DNA from: Streptomyces cinnamoneus
Lineage (GTDB): Bacteria > Actinomycetota > Actinomycetes > Streptomycetales > Streptomycetaceae
Assembly: GCF_002939475.1 (NCBI RefSeq)
Contig: NZ_PKFQ01000001.1
Location: 4,461,001 to 4,525,000 of the forward strand
Length of the DNA: 64,000 nt
Direction of reading: 5' to 3'
The notes below the pieces were generated by a model, which was given only the letters and a program-made list of their open reading frames with translations, was not told where the DNA came from and searched no databases. Positions within the stretch are counted from its first letter, which is position 1. Each line of letters starts with the position of its first letter. The position numbers and the translations under genes were made by a program. Shown one piece after another: positions 23,461-30,775 of this stretch.

Positions 23461-23709
23461 TCAGAGAAGTTCGAGGGGCCGGTAGATAGTCCGGGGCTCG
23501 CGCATGATCACCGGGGCGCGCCCGGTGAAGTGCAGGACGCGGTGGGCTGATGTGCCGGCGGCCCTCATGTCCCGGACTCGCTGGAACGCTCCATCGAGGT
23601 ACAGGAAGTCGCCTATGCGCACATCGCCCGGCGGCCTGTTCCGCTGCTCGACTGTCCCGACAGGGGGAGTCGGCTTGGCTTGCAATTCCCCAGCCTTGCG
23701 CTTGTGCAT
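23461..23709 (-). CDS. hypothetical small protein
   Basis: 82 residues. Basic N-terminus, then a beta-rich part (VRIGDFLYLDGAFQRVRDM, APVIMREPRTIYRPL) reminiscent of a small barrel. No recognised family. The ATG overlaps the stop of the tiny membrane gene upstream. Confidence 0.6.
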   Translation of the reverse strand: MHKRKAGELQAKPTPPVGTVEQRNRPPGDVRIGDFLYLDGAFQRVRDMRAAGTSAHRVLHFTGRAPVIMREPRTIYRPLELL

Positions 23710-23795
23710 CAGCCCCTCCAGATGGCGTAGAGGAGGGTGCCGCCGAGCATCACAAGGCTGGCAAGGTAGGTGAGTTGTTCGTTTCGGGGGCTCAT
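23709..23795 (-). CDS. tiny single-TM protein
   Basis: 28 residues: MSPRNEQLTYLAS, then a hydrophobic helix (LVMLGGTLLYAIW) and RG. The ATG overlaps the Nudix stop and its own stop overlaps the next ATG, so the frame is kept by coupling on both sides. It could anchor or regulate the cassette proteins; function unknown. Confidence 0.55.
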   Translation of the reverse strand: MSPRNEQLTYLASLVMLGGTLLYAIWRG

Positions 23796-24334
23796 CAGGT
23801 TCCGATCAGGAGGCTCTCCAGACGGCCGCGGAGCGGCGGCATGCTGACTTCGGACAGCGGCACCCAGGCCGCCGCGCCCGCTTCCAGCACCGACGAGCGC
23901 ACGGCGCTTGCGTGTGCCCGGAAGAGGTAACGAATGCCGACCCGGAGGCGGGGGCCATACGCGTGCTGACTCGCGGGCGTCACGTCGACCAGGAAGGGGC
24001 CTTCGTTTCCGGGTTGCGTCCACACGTCCCGGATGCCGACCTCCTCGACCAGCAGGCGGAGGGCCGCCTCGCTGAGTGAGTCGTCCTGATCCTCCGGCTC
24101 GGCCTCCGCGAGGGCGTAGCCGCCCTGGTGCCGCAGGCACAGGACGCGGTCCCGCTCGTCGACGACGACGGCCGCCGTCATCACGAGCGGACAGCGCTGG
24201 TCGTGCGTGCAGGCTTGGCGCCGCGAGTGGTCGAGGGCGGCGTCGTACACCGGCATCAACGCCATCTGGTCGCCGGGGTGTTCGTGGAGATAGTGGGAGA
24301 GCTCCCGGATGATCTGGTCTTCCTTGACGCTCAT
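23795..24334 (-). CDS. degenerate Nudix-domain protein
   Basis: 179 residues from ATG 24334. The Nudix fold is visible (MTAAVVVDERDRVLCLRHQGGY), but the box is weak: AALRLLVEEVGI keeps the EE-x-G part while the usual RE and the leading Gly are changed. A Cys/His pair (ACTHDQRC) lies before it. Hydrolase activity is doubtful; a binding or sensing role is possible. Coupled by ATGA to the upstream gene. Confidence 0.7.
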   Translation of the reverse strand: MSVKEDQIIRELSHYLHEHPGDQMALMPVYDAALDHSRRQACTHDQRCPLVMTAAVVVDERDRVLCLRHQGGYALAEAEPEDQDDSLSEAALRLLVEEVGIRDVWTQPGNEGPFLVDVTPASQHAYGPRLRVGIRYLFRAHASAVRSSVLEAGAAAWVPLSEVSMPPLRGRLESLLIGT

Positions 24335-24714
24335 GGCGCGCCCAGCCCGTTGCGCTCGGTGTAGACCCAGAGCAGCCGCCGCGTGAGCGTAGCGACGTCC
24401 CGGGCGTAGAGCCACGCCCCGAAGGTCGGCGTCTCTGCGGTCGGGCGCTCCTTGGAGTCGATCAGGGTAAGACCCTTGCGGACGAGCTGCTGAACCTCGG
24501 CGTCCTCGTCCGCCCCCAGGTCCTGGTCGAGCAGGAGGTTCAGGTGTTGGACGACTGCCGGCGTGACCTCGTCGATGTCCTCGCGGGTCGTGGACCCCAT
24601 CCGCATCGCGAGGATCGAATCCGTGCGTAAGGAAATTCCTTCGGTGTCGACGGGGGGATTCTCGGCCGATTCCTCGGCCGCCCCCAACGCCTTGCCGGTA
24701 CTTGCCAAAGCCAT
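24331..24714 (-). CDS. hypothetical protein, first gene of accessory cassette
   Basis: 127 residues. Helical, with an acidic N-terminal half and WLYARDVATLTRRLLWVYTERNG at the end. No recognised family. It heads the leftward operon whose upstream region holds the ACTTGCC operators; one half-site even falls in its first codons (24700-24706). Confidence 0.6.
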   Translation of the reverse strand: MALASTGKALGAAEESAENPPVDTEGISLRTDSILAMRMGSTTREDIDEVTPAVVQHLNLLLDQDLGADEDAEVQQLVRKGLTLIDSKERPTAETPTFGAWLYARDVATLTRRLLWVYTERNGLGAP

Positions 24715-24728
24715 CCCAGCCTCCTCCG

Positions 24729-24862
24729 GGCAAGTTCTGGAGCCGTGGCATCAAGCTACGGATGGAGATATCCGGAGCACCACGAAATTGCCCACACTTG
24801 CCAGGAGGTAGTGAAACGTGCCGGAACTTGCCGCGCTCAAGCGGAACTTGCCCGGACTTGCC
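24729..24862 (-). promoter_or_regulatory. ACTTGCC operator cluster before accessory cassette
   Basis: Copies of ACTTGCC or its complement lie at 24729-24737 (GGCAAGTTC), 24796-24802, 24823-24832 (GGAACTTGCC), 24843-24852 and 24854-24862. The last two form a direct repeat with an 11-bp period. The same paired repeat occurs before the regulator trio (26566-26585), so the XRE protein encoded alongside is the likely ligand. Confidence 0.6.
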
Positions 24863-24868
24863 AGTCGG

Positions 24869-25711
24869 TCACCCGAACGATTCGATGGCAGTGGTGATTA
24901 TTTCCCGAGCAGCCGAGCCGAACACGGCCATCTCGTAAAGCTCGGCAAAGGTCTGTGCATACATGCGGAGTTCAGGCTCCTGCTCGACCGTAAGGTGGGC
25001 TGAGACGAGTTCGACTTTGACTGTGTGGTCGTCGAACATGAAGAAGCCTTCGACGGGCATGAGCGGTCGCTCGATGTGGCGGGGAATGATCCCGATAGCC
25101 ACTCTGGGGAGGGCCATGGCGCTGAGCAGGTAGCCGAGTTGGCCAACCATCACATCGGGGCCGCCCATCCGGTTGTAGAGGGCGCTCTCCTCCAAGAGGA
25201 TGGCGAATGTGCGCTGCGTGTATACGATCTTCTGTTTTTCAAGGCGGACCTCAACAGCCGCGTCGACATCGTCGATCGTGTTGCGACGGTCGCGGATGGA
25301 GGTCAGCAACGCCTTGATGTAGGAGGCCGTCTGCACCGGTCCAGGGATCAGCCACGGCGAGTAAAAGCGGAACTGCTGAGTCCGATCCCAAAGGGGAAGG
25401 GCTGACTGTTGGGCCTGCTTGAGCCCGCCGCTCTCCAACTGTTGCCACTGGACGTACATGCCCTCGATGCGGCGGGCAGTCTGGACGAGAAGGTCCGCTT
25501 GGTCCTCAGCACCGCATGCGCTGCACCATTCGCGAAGATCGCGCTCCGAGGGCGCGCGTTTGGCGCTCTCGAAGCGCGATGCTTTCGATTCGTGCCACTC
25601 CAGTTTTTCAGAAAGGGCTCGCTTGGTGAGTCCGGCCGCAACCCGGATCTCTGCGAGGCGTTTCCCGAGCGCCTTGCGTGCTTCCTGGGCGCTCGAAGAT
25701 GCCGATTCCAT
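24869..25711 (-). CDS. XRE-family regulator with DUF5753 domain
   Basis: 280 residues. An HTH occupies residues 12-60 (LGKRLAEIRVAAGLTKRALSE, SKASRFESAKRAPSERDLREW); the rest is the DUF5753 sensor domain (WLIPGPVQTASYIKALL, RMGGPDVMVGQL, GFFMFDD..VKVELVSA). Such regulators are abundant in Streptomyces, usually paired with a small DUF397 or DUF6879 partner. Its neighbours and the shared operators suggest that it controls itself and the downstream cassette. Confidence 0.88.
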   Translation of the reverse strand: MESASSSAQEARKALGKRLAEIRVAAGLTKRALSEKLEWHESKASRFESAKRAPSERDLREWCSACGAEDQADLLVQTARRIEGMYVQWQQLESGGLKQAQQSALPLWDRTQQFRFYSPWLIPGPVQTASYIKALLTSIRDRRNTIDDVDAAVEVRLEKQKIVYTQRTFAILLEESALYNRMGGPDVMVGQLGYLLSAMALPRVAIGIIPRHIERPLMPVEGFFMFDDHTVKVELVSAHLTVEQEPELRMYAQTFAELYEMAVFGSAAREIITTAIESFG

Positions 25712-25737
25712 GGGAGTGACGGTCCTATGCGTGGTGC

Positions 25738-26250
25738 CTAGCGGGCTTCGAACTCGGCATGCGGGATCGCCCTGCGCCAGATGGCATCGAAGGCCGACTC
25801 GCAGAGCTTCGCGATCTCCGGGTCTTCGGTGATCTCGGGCTCTGTGGGTTCGCCTTCGCCGTCGAAGTGGTTCAGGTACAGCAGCCGGGAGTCGAACAGC
25901 CAGAAGTCATTGCCCGGCACGAGTAGATCCGAAGCGTTCCGCCGAGGGAGCCACCGCACCTGCTCGCCCGCCGCGATGTTGAGCCCCTCGGTCACCTCGT
26001 GCTCGAAGCGGATGTACTCGCTCACAGGCGTCGAGACGATGCGCGCTCGACGCACCTCGACACCTCGCGAGACCGCCTCCGAGACGATCGAGTGCCATGC
26101 GGACCAGCGCTCAGCCGGGTCGATCTGCCTGCCGGCCTTCCAGTCGACGAAGGTCGAGTGCGTCTTGCTGTAGGCGTCGCGGGCTTCCAGGTGGACGGCT
26201 GTCCGCTGGCAGTCGCGGAACAGCTCTTTAAACGTCGGGGGATTCGACAC
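25738..26250 (-). CDS. DUF6879-like partner protein
   Basis: 170 residues from GTG 26250 with GGAGAAGG upstream. FKELFRDCQRTAVHLEARDAY, then RWLPRRNASDLLVPGNDFWL and HFDGEG, the pattern of DUF6879 proteins that accompany XRE-DUF5753 regulators. It probably modulates the regulator as an antagonist or sensor. Overlaps the upstream small gene by 23 bp. Confidence 0.75.
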   Translation of the reverse strand: MSNPPTFKELFRDCQRTAVHLEARDAYSKTHSTFVDWKAGRQIDPAERWSAWHSIVSEAVSRGVEVRRARIVSTPVSEYIRFEHEVTEGLNIAAGEQVRWLPRRNASDLLVPGNDFWLFDSRLLYLNHFDGEGEPTEPEITEDPEIAKLCESAFDAIWRRAIPHAEFEAR

Positions 26251-26497
26251 CCTTCTCCACCTCCGGCTCGGTGTCCTTGGTAGCGGCCTCCCTGTCCTCT
26301 GCCAGGAAGAACTGCGCCATATAGCGGGGAATCTCCACCGCCCCCTCGTGCGGGGGGAGGTTCAGCTGCTTGAGCCGCTCCTCGTCCAGGACCTTGAACC
26401 CCTGGACGAGGTACCTGTCGGTCTCGTCGTCCACGTAGATCGTAGGCGAGTTGCCGTCAGGGCTGTTGGGGTCCTTACCGAGCATGCGCAGGGCCAT
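26228..26497 (-). CDS. small protein of the XRE/DUF6879 trio
   Basis: 89 residues from ATG 26497 after GAGGAGGAC. MALRMLGKDPNSPDGNSPTI followed by YVDDETDRYLVQGFKV; this type of small acidic protein commonly precedes DUF6879-XRE gene pairs in Streptomyces. It is the first gene of the unit, 70 bp downstream of the paired operator. Confidence 0.7.
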   Translation of the reverse strand: MALRMLGKDPNSPDGNSPTIYVDDETDRYLVQGFKVLDEERLKQLNLPPHEGAVEIPRYMAQFFLAEDREAATKDTEPEVEKGVESPDV

Positions 26498-26565
26498 GAT
26501 GTCCTCCTCGGATGCGGGTGATGCTTCCCATGCCAGAGCTTGCCCCCGCCCCCGTTGGAACGCGA

Positions 26566-26585
26566 GGAACTTGCCCGAACTTGCC
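26566..26585 (-). promoter_or_regulatory. paired ACTTGCC operator before the regulator trio
   Basis: GGAACTTGCC and GAACTTGCC adjoin with an 11-bp period; a weaker GAGCTTGCC is at 26537. This matches the paired site at 24843-24862 and indicates autoregulation. Confidence 0.58.
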
Positions 26586-26624
26586 AGCACTTCACGGGCG
26601 ACTGTAGGTGCGCGGAGGAGCGGG

Positions 26625-26693
26625 GGACGAGAAGTCGATCAGCCGTTCGCGGAGCGCTGGATTGGCCGAATTGGACTGATCGACTTCGCGTCC
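26625..26693. repeat. 18-bp inverted repeat at the end of the replication operon
   Basis: GGACGAGAAGTCGATCAG (26625-26642) and CTGATCGACTTCGCGTCC (26676-26693) pair with one mismatch around a 33-nt loop. It lies five bases after the last leftward replication gene, so it is a terminator or a module border. Confidence 0.6.
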
Positions 26694-26697
26694 AGGG

Positions 26698-27081
26698 CTA
26701 TGCCGCCTCCGCCAAGCCGTCGTAGCCGTCCACGTAGGGCCTGCCGTTCAGGTGCGCGGCGATCTTTCCGACCCCACGTTCGAGCCGGTATCGGACGGCT
26801 CGGTCCGTCACGCCCTGGAGGGTGGCGGCCTCCGCGTCGGGGAGATCGGCGCCGTACCGCAGGACGATGGCCTGGCGCTCGCCGGGGGTGAGCGGTGCAG
26901 TTACCCAACCCCGCCGGATGTCGGCGAGGTGGGCGAACAACAGGCTTGCCGTCTTCGGATCGACGCTGCCCTTGGGCATGTCGGCGTCCGGGGCCTGCAA
27001 GTTGCGGATGCCGTAGGCCGCCTCGTCATCCCATACCGCCGGAAGCAGATGCTCGACCAGGGCCCGGTCGTATCCGGTCAC
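26698..27081 (-). CDS. sigma region 4-like HTH protein
   Basis: 127 residues from GTG 27081 (GTGA overlap with the upstream gene). The C-terminal half reads like sigma-70 region 4: LTPGERQAIVLRYGADLPDA, then a recognition-helix-like VTDRAVRYRLERGVGKIAAH. With the region 2-like protein encoded just upstream it may form a split sigma factor. Alternatively it is a simple HTH regulator of late genes. Last gene of the leftward replication operon. Confidence 0.6.
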   Translation of the reverse strand: MTGYDRALVEHLLPAVWDDEAAYGIRNLQAPDADMPKGSVDPKTASLLFAHLADIRRGWVTAPLTPGERQAIVLRYGADLPDAEAATLQGVTDRAVRYRLERGVGKIAAHLNGRPYVDGYDGLAEAA

Positions 27082-27425
27082 CGGCCCCCGCTTTCGGCGA
27101 CGGTGCGTGCGGCCTCGTACGACACGTGTCCGGACCGGCGCTTCGCCTCGGTCAGCCACCGGTCGCGGAGCCTCTGCGAGAGCCAGCGGTGCAGCAGTCC
27201 GGCCCCGCCCTCGGCGACGAGCTGGCGCACGTAAGCGGCGCGCTCGGCGGCGATGATGACCGATTCCTGCAAGGCGTCCTCGTACTCCAACGTCAGCCCG
27301 TAGTCGCGTGAGAAGCCCCGCGCCACGGCGCGGCAGACGCTGTCCACCTGCGGCTCGGCCAAGACAGTCCAGTCGGCTGTGGCGGCCTGCGGTGGATGCT
27401 CGATGTCCTGGAGCGTGATGGTCAT
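27078..27425 (-). CDS. sigma region 2-like helical protein
   Basis: 115 residues from ATG 27425 (ATGA overlap). It contains LEYEDALQESVIIAAERAAY, resembling the DLxQEG segment of sigma region 2, and WLSQRLRDRWLTEAKRRSGH, resembling the end of that region. The assignment is by pattern only. The two-gene arrangement with the next ORF keeps the region 2 then region 4 order. Confidence 0.5.
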   Translation of the reverse strand: MTITLQDIEHPPQAATADWTVLAEPQVDSVCRAVARGFSRDYGLTLEYEDALQESVIIAAERAAYVRQLVAEGGAGLLHRWLSQRLRDRWLTEAKRRSGHVSYEAARTVAESGGR

Positions 27426-28615
27426 CGAACGACCTCCTTCACCGGGACCTCGCCGTCCTTCGTGATCATGACCATCAGGCCGGGGGCTCCCCGGGTGCCG
27501 GTGCGGTGCCGCCACCACGTCGACTCGGACTCCATGGCCGGAACCTGGATGAACGTCCTCGGGCCGTCGGTGTCCACGAACTCGTGGTGCAGGTGGCCGG
27601 CCAGCAGCACGTCCGCCTGGTGCATGGCGCTGGCCTTGTTGAAGCTCTGGCCCTTCCACCACTCGAAGTGCTTGCCCGACCTCCACTGGTGGCCGTGGGC
27701 ATGGGCGATCACGCTTCCCGAGCACTCGACCACGACGGTCAGCTCGTCGGTATCAGGCACGAAGAACTCCACGTGCCCGAACTCCTTCGGGGCCAGCGAG
27801 ACGGCCTCCTGCACGGCAATGAGGGCGTCGGTGTCGTGGGAGTCGTCGTACCGCGTGACGCCTTTGCCGTTGAACCTGACGGCCTCGCCATGATTGCCGG
27901 GGACGGCCGCCACGGTGAGGCGCTCGACCAGCGGGGCGAGTCGCAGGACGGCGTGGGCCATCACGCGGCGGGTGAGGCGGATCTGCTCCGTCAGCGTCAG
28001 CGAGGTCCGCCAGGCGTTTGCACCGCCCTGGGACTGGTAGCCCTCGATATGGTCCCCGAGCCATGCAAGGTGGACATGCCCGATCGCGAACCGCTTCCGG
28101 TATTCGGGCAGGAGAGCTGCGGCCTTGTCGATGCAGGCGATCGTCCGCTGGAGGGTGCCGGCCACCCCGTCGCCGTCTGCCTTGCCGAACTGCATGTCTC
28201 CGAGCGCGACGATCAGGGTGTGGTCGCCCTGGCGCTGGGCGGTCGACAGGCGGGGCGGGTCGTAGCGGTCGACGAGGGCCAGGAGCTCGTCGAGGTTCGG
28301 GCGCTCGGCCTCGGGGTCCTGGCGCCGGGCGAAGGTGAAGCGCGCGGACACCCCCAGCTCGCCGTTCGGCAGAGTCCACTCGGAGCTGCGGAACGCCTTT
28401 ACGTCCCAGTCGGCAGGGTCGAGCTGATGGGCGCGCAGCACGTCGGCGGCTGAGGTGTCCGGGTCCATCTCAACCGGGCCGCGCACGGTGACCTCGGCCG
28501 CGTTGCCGGAGACTTCGATCTGCCTCGTGTAGTCGCGGTCAGGGTCGGTCTGGCGGGCAGGTATGGGTGGAGGGGTGGGTGTGGCCAGAAGGTCGGTCAG
28601 TAGAGAGGTAGTCAC
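27422..28615 (-). CDS. calcineurin-like metallophosphoesterase
   Basis: 397 residues from GTG 28615. The metal-binding signature is complete: ALGDMQFGK, WLGDHIEG, VPGNHGEAVR, AHAHGHQW and LLAGHLHHEF. An N-terminal domain of about 130 residues precedes it. Phage proteins of this type lie among replication genes and are thought to act on nucleic acid or nucleotides, perhaps like SbcD-type nucleases. No SbcC partner is nearby. Confidence 0.85.
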   Translation of the reverse strand: MTTSLLTDLLATPTPPPIPARQTDPDRDYTRQIEVSGNAAEVTVRGPVEMDPDTSAADVLRAHQLDPADWDVKAFRSSEWTLPNGELGVSARFTFARRQDPEAERPNLDELLALVDRYDPPRLSTAQRQGDHTLIVALGDMQFGKADGDGVAGTLQRTIACIDKAAALLPEYRKRFAIGHVHLAWLGDHIEGYQSQGGANAWRTSLTLTEQIRLTRRVMAHAVLRLAPLVERLTVAAVPGNHGEAVRFNGKGVTRYDDSHDTDALIAVQEAVSLAPKEFGHVEFFVPDTDELTVVVECSGSVIAHAHGHQWRSGKHFEWWKGQSFNKASAMHQADVLLAGHLHHEFVDTDGPRTFIQVPAMESESTWWRHRTGTRGAPGLMVMITKDGEVPVKEVVR

Positions 28616-28619
28616 GGGC

Positions 28620-28826
28620 TTACGCGGTCTCCTGAAGGGATCGACGGTACGTGCGGATGGTGGACGCGGACACGGCGTGCCCATGTCTGCGCAGGACGAG
28701 GGCAAGGCGCTCGGCGGAGGAGCCGTCGAAGAGGCGGATCATTACGGACTCGCGCTCGTCGGGTTCCAGTTCGTCGTAGATGCGCTGGAGGGTGGGGCCG
28801 GGGCTGCCGGGCAGTCCTTCGCTCAC
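28620..28826 (-). CDS. small HTH protein
   Basis: 68 residues from GTG 28826. DGSSAERLALVLRRHGHAVSASTIRTYRRSL is a good HTH candidate. Start overlaps the upstream stop (GTGA). Possibly a local regulator. Confidence 0.62.
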   Translation of the reverse strand: MSEGLPGSPGPTLQRIYDELEPDERESVMIRLFDGSSAERLALVLRRHGHAVSASTIRTYRRSLQETA

Positions 28827-29176
28827 GCGGCCTCCCGGTCGATGGTCTCCACGGCTGCTATGGCGAGGGCGGCCAGGCGGACGAGCCCGTCACGAGAGTG
28901 CTGGGTGTCCTGCTCGGCGAAGGCTTCAAAGCAGGCCGCCAGGAGCGTGGAGTCCCAGCCGGGGGTGCTGGCGAGTTGGCGGCTCGTCTCGATCGACCGC
29001 CATCGATTCGCCTCGCGCTGGTGGTGGGCTCGCCCCTTGGTGGGGCGCTGGCCTCCGGCGAGGGGCATGGGCTTGTCCCCGAGGAGCTTGCGAGCTGCCC
29101 TCACCTCGGTGAAGATCGCCGTTGCGGGGTCGGGCCTTCGGCCTGCCGGCCGTCGCGTCGTCTTGCCCTCGGTCAC
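28823..29176 (-). CDS. hypothetical phage protein
   Basis: 117 residues from GTG 29176 (GTGA overlap with the primase gene). Basic N-terminus (KTTRRPAGRRPD) and helical body. No recognised family. Confidence 0.6.
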   Translation of the reverse strand: MTEGKTTRRPAGRRPDPATAIFTEVRAARKLLGDKPMPLAGGQRPTKGRAHHQREANRWRSIETSRQLASTPGWDSTLLAACFEAFAEQDTQHSRDGLVRLAALAIAAVETIDREAA

Positions 29177-29841
29177 TGCTGGCCCTCCTCGCTGATCAGG
29201 TTGAGAAGGGCTTGCGCGCCCTCCTTCATGTAGGTCTCGGTCACATCGCCGTCGCGCAGGCGGACCCCTCGGGCTGATCGCAGAGAGCGGCAGACGCGGG
29301 TCGTGAGTTCGGCGCCAGCCTCGTCCGGGTCGGCCCACACCCACACTCGCGAGAAGCCTGCGAGCATCCGGCGATGGCGCGGACGCCAAAGGGCTGCCCC
29401 AGGGACCGCCACTGCGTGGAGGCCCACCCGCCGCAGGGTGATGGTGTCGAGCTCGCCCTCCGTCACGTGGATCTCGTCGCCCGCTGCGTGGATCGCGTCA
29501 ATGCCGTACAGGCGTGGCGGATCGTCCTTGAGCGAGTTGTACTTGCCGTGCCCGAAGTCGCGGTGGCTGTGCGTTTCGAGGCACCTGAACCGCATGGTCA
29601 GGACGCGTCCGTCGTGCCCGAGGTAGGGAATGGCGAGCCGTCCGGCCTGGCGCTCGTGTCCAGGGAGGGGGTTAGCTACGACGCCAAGCCGGTACGTAGC
29701 CGCCTCGTCCTCGGTGATCCCGCGCCCGAGAAGGTACTGAGCGGCGTCCGCCGTAAGCGCTGCCTGATAGGCGGCGGTCGCCTCCTCCAGCATCGTCCGT
29801 TGCGAGGGCGAGAGAGGCCGCAAGGGTTCGTGCTCCGGCAA
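29173..29841 (-). CDS. TOPRIM primase catalytic part
   Basis: 222 residues from TTG 29841. YLLGRGITEDEAATYRLGVV, then the DnaG-like RLAIPYLGHDGRVLTMRFRC, and a TOPRIM fold with the Glu in EIHVTEGELDTITL and Asp pair in WADPDEAG. It makes the RNA primers for phage replication. The zinc-binding half is encoded in the overlapping upstream frame, which is unusual. A start at an internal ATG (QRTMLEEA) is also possible. Confidence 0.75.
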   Translation of the reverse strand: MPEHEPLRPLSPSQRTMLEEATAAYQAALTADAAQYLLGRGITEDEAATYRLGVVANPLPGHERQAGRLAIPYLGHDGRVLTMRFRCLETHSHRDFGHGKYNSLKDDPPRLYGIDAIHAAGDEIHVTEGELDTITLRRVGLHAVAVPGAALWRPRHRRMLAGFSRVWVWADPDEAGAELTTRVCRSLRSARGVRLRDGDVTETYMKEGAQALLNLISEEGQQ

Positions 29842-30103
29842 AGGTGGTCTTCTCCTTCTTCATGATCAGCGTGTAGCTGTCGCCTCCCTCGCCGCAGGAG
29901 TGGCACTTCCACAGGCCACGGTCCAGGTGGTACGAGAACGACGGCGTGTTGTCCTCGTGGAGGGGGCACGGGGCCATGCCCGACGTGCGCTCGGGGTTGT
30001 AGTCGATTTCGTAGTGATCGAGGACGGCCGCCAGGGTGGGCTTCTCGTGCTCCTGGTCCTCGAAGTCGTTCCGGAGACGCGCCAGGTTCACGGCAGCATC
30101 CAT
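29672..30103 (-). CDS. CHC2 zinc-finger primase part, overlapping frame
   Basis: 143 residues. CPLHEDNTPSFSYH ... WKCHSCGEGGDSYTLIM is the CHC2 zinc ribbon of DnaG-type primases. It then runs into a tail that overlaps the TOPRIM frame by 170 bp. Either the two halves work as separate subunits, or a ribosomal frameshift or mutation has split one primase gene. The homologous tail past residue 85 looks non-functional. Confidence 0.65.
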   Translation of the reverse strand: MDAAVNLARLRNDFEDQEHEKPTLAAVLDHYEIDYNPERTSGMAPCPLHEDNTPSFSYHLDRGLWKCHSCGEGGDSYTLIMKKEKTTFAGARTLAASLALATDDAGGGDRRLSGSAYGGRRSVPSRARDHRGRGGYVPAWRRS

Positions 30104-30228
30104 TCGTCGAGGTCATGTACAGGGATCTCGAAGAACTCCTCCAACTCCATGAGGAGTTGGCCGTCGAAGTCGGGATCGTTGAGGCAGTCGAGGAACGCCT
30201 CGAACCCGCAGACCTCCTCGGCCGGCAT
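30088..30228 (-). CDS. tiny acidic protein
   Basis: 46 residues from ATG 30228, overlapping the primase start and the stop of the gene upstream. Composition DPDFDGQLLMELEEFFEIP is strongly acidic. Function unknown; kept because of tight coupling on both sides. Confidence 0.5.
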   Translation of the reverse strand: MPAEEVCGFEAFLDCLNDPDFDGQLLMELEEFFEIPVHDLDEWMLP

Positions 30229-30374
30229 CACGCGACGCGCTCCCCCCGGAAGAAGCGGGCGTACGGGTCATAGCCGATCTCGCGAAGTCCCTGGGGAGTG
30301 GTGAAGTCGTCCATCAGTTCGCCGAGTTCGCGACAGATGCGGGCCTGCTCTTCCATCTCCTCGTACTGCCTCAC
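30228..30374 (-). CDS. tiny hypothetical protein
   Basis: 48 residues from GTG 30374 (GTGA overlap). Helical start (RQYEEMEEQARICRELGELM), ending in YDPYARFFRGERVA. Function unknown. Confidence 0.5.
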   Translation of the reverse strand: MRQYEEMEEQARICRELGELMDDFTTPQGLREIGYDPYARFFRGERVA

Positions 30375-30763
30375 GAGTCCGTCTCCGGCGGGAGGTCGAA
30401 GAACTCCTCGACCGTGCTCAGCACGTACGCCTGGCGCCAACTCGCACCCCTGCGCCGGACGATCACAGCCACGTCTACGTCCCGCGGATCGAGGCCCCGG
30501 TGCTTCGCGTAGTTGTCGCGCTCGCGGAGGGCTTCCTTGATGAAGGTCCCGGGCTCGAACTTGGCGTTCTTGGTCTCGGTGATCAGGAAGGGGCGGTGCC
30601 GCACGGGCTGTCGGCGAATGACGTGGTCGCCCTCGTCCTCGACTCCGGTGAGCCGTAGCCGCTCGATGTCGAACCCCGCCTCGCGGAGCTGATCGCGGAA
30701 CTCGGTCTCCCACCGTGCCCCTGCCCGCTTGTTCCGGCGGTTCCGCGCCGTAATGTCGTTCAA
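30371..30763 (-). CDS. Holliday-junction-resolvase-like nuclease
   Basis: 130 residues from TTG 30763. RNKRAGARWETEFRDQLREA, then VEDEGDHV and the FLITETKNAK strand give the Glu, Asp and Glu-x-Lys of the PD-(D/E)XK Hjc-type fold. It would resolve branched replication or recombination intermediates. The conserved element GTAAGAGTTGAAC (30758-30773, leftward) overlaps the TTG start, so the transcript may be leaderless or the true start may be further in. Confidence 0.7.
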   Translation of the reverse strand: MNDITARNRRNKRAGARWETEFRDQLREAGFDIERLRLTGVEDEGDHVIRRQPVRHRPFLITETKNAKFEPGTFIKEALRERDNYAKHRGLDPRDVDVAVIVRRRGASWRQAYVLSTVEEFFDLPPETDS

Positions 30764-30773
30764 CTCTTACAAT
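30758..30773 (-). promoter_or_regulatory. class-I conserved element
   Basis: ATTGTAAGAGTTGAAC on the minus strand, at the 5' end of the resolvase-like gene and only a few bases after the stop of the upstream ATPase gene. Confidence 0.45.
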
Positions 30774-30775
30774 CC

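Noticed and set aside
24869..25711. XRE protein as the phage immunity repressor
   Set aside because: DUF5753/DUF6879 gene sets are typical host-type regulators, and its likely operators lie at the accessory cassette, not at the phage control regions.
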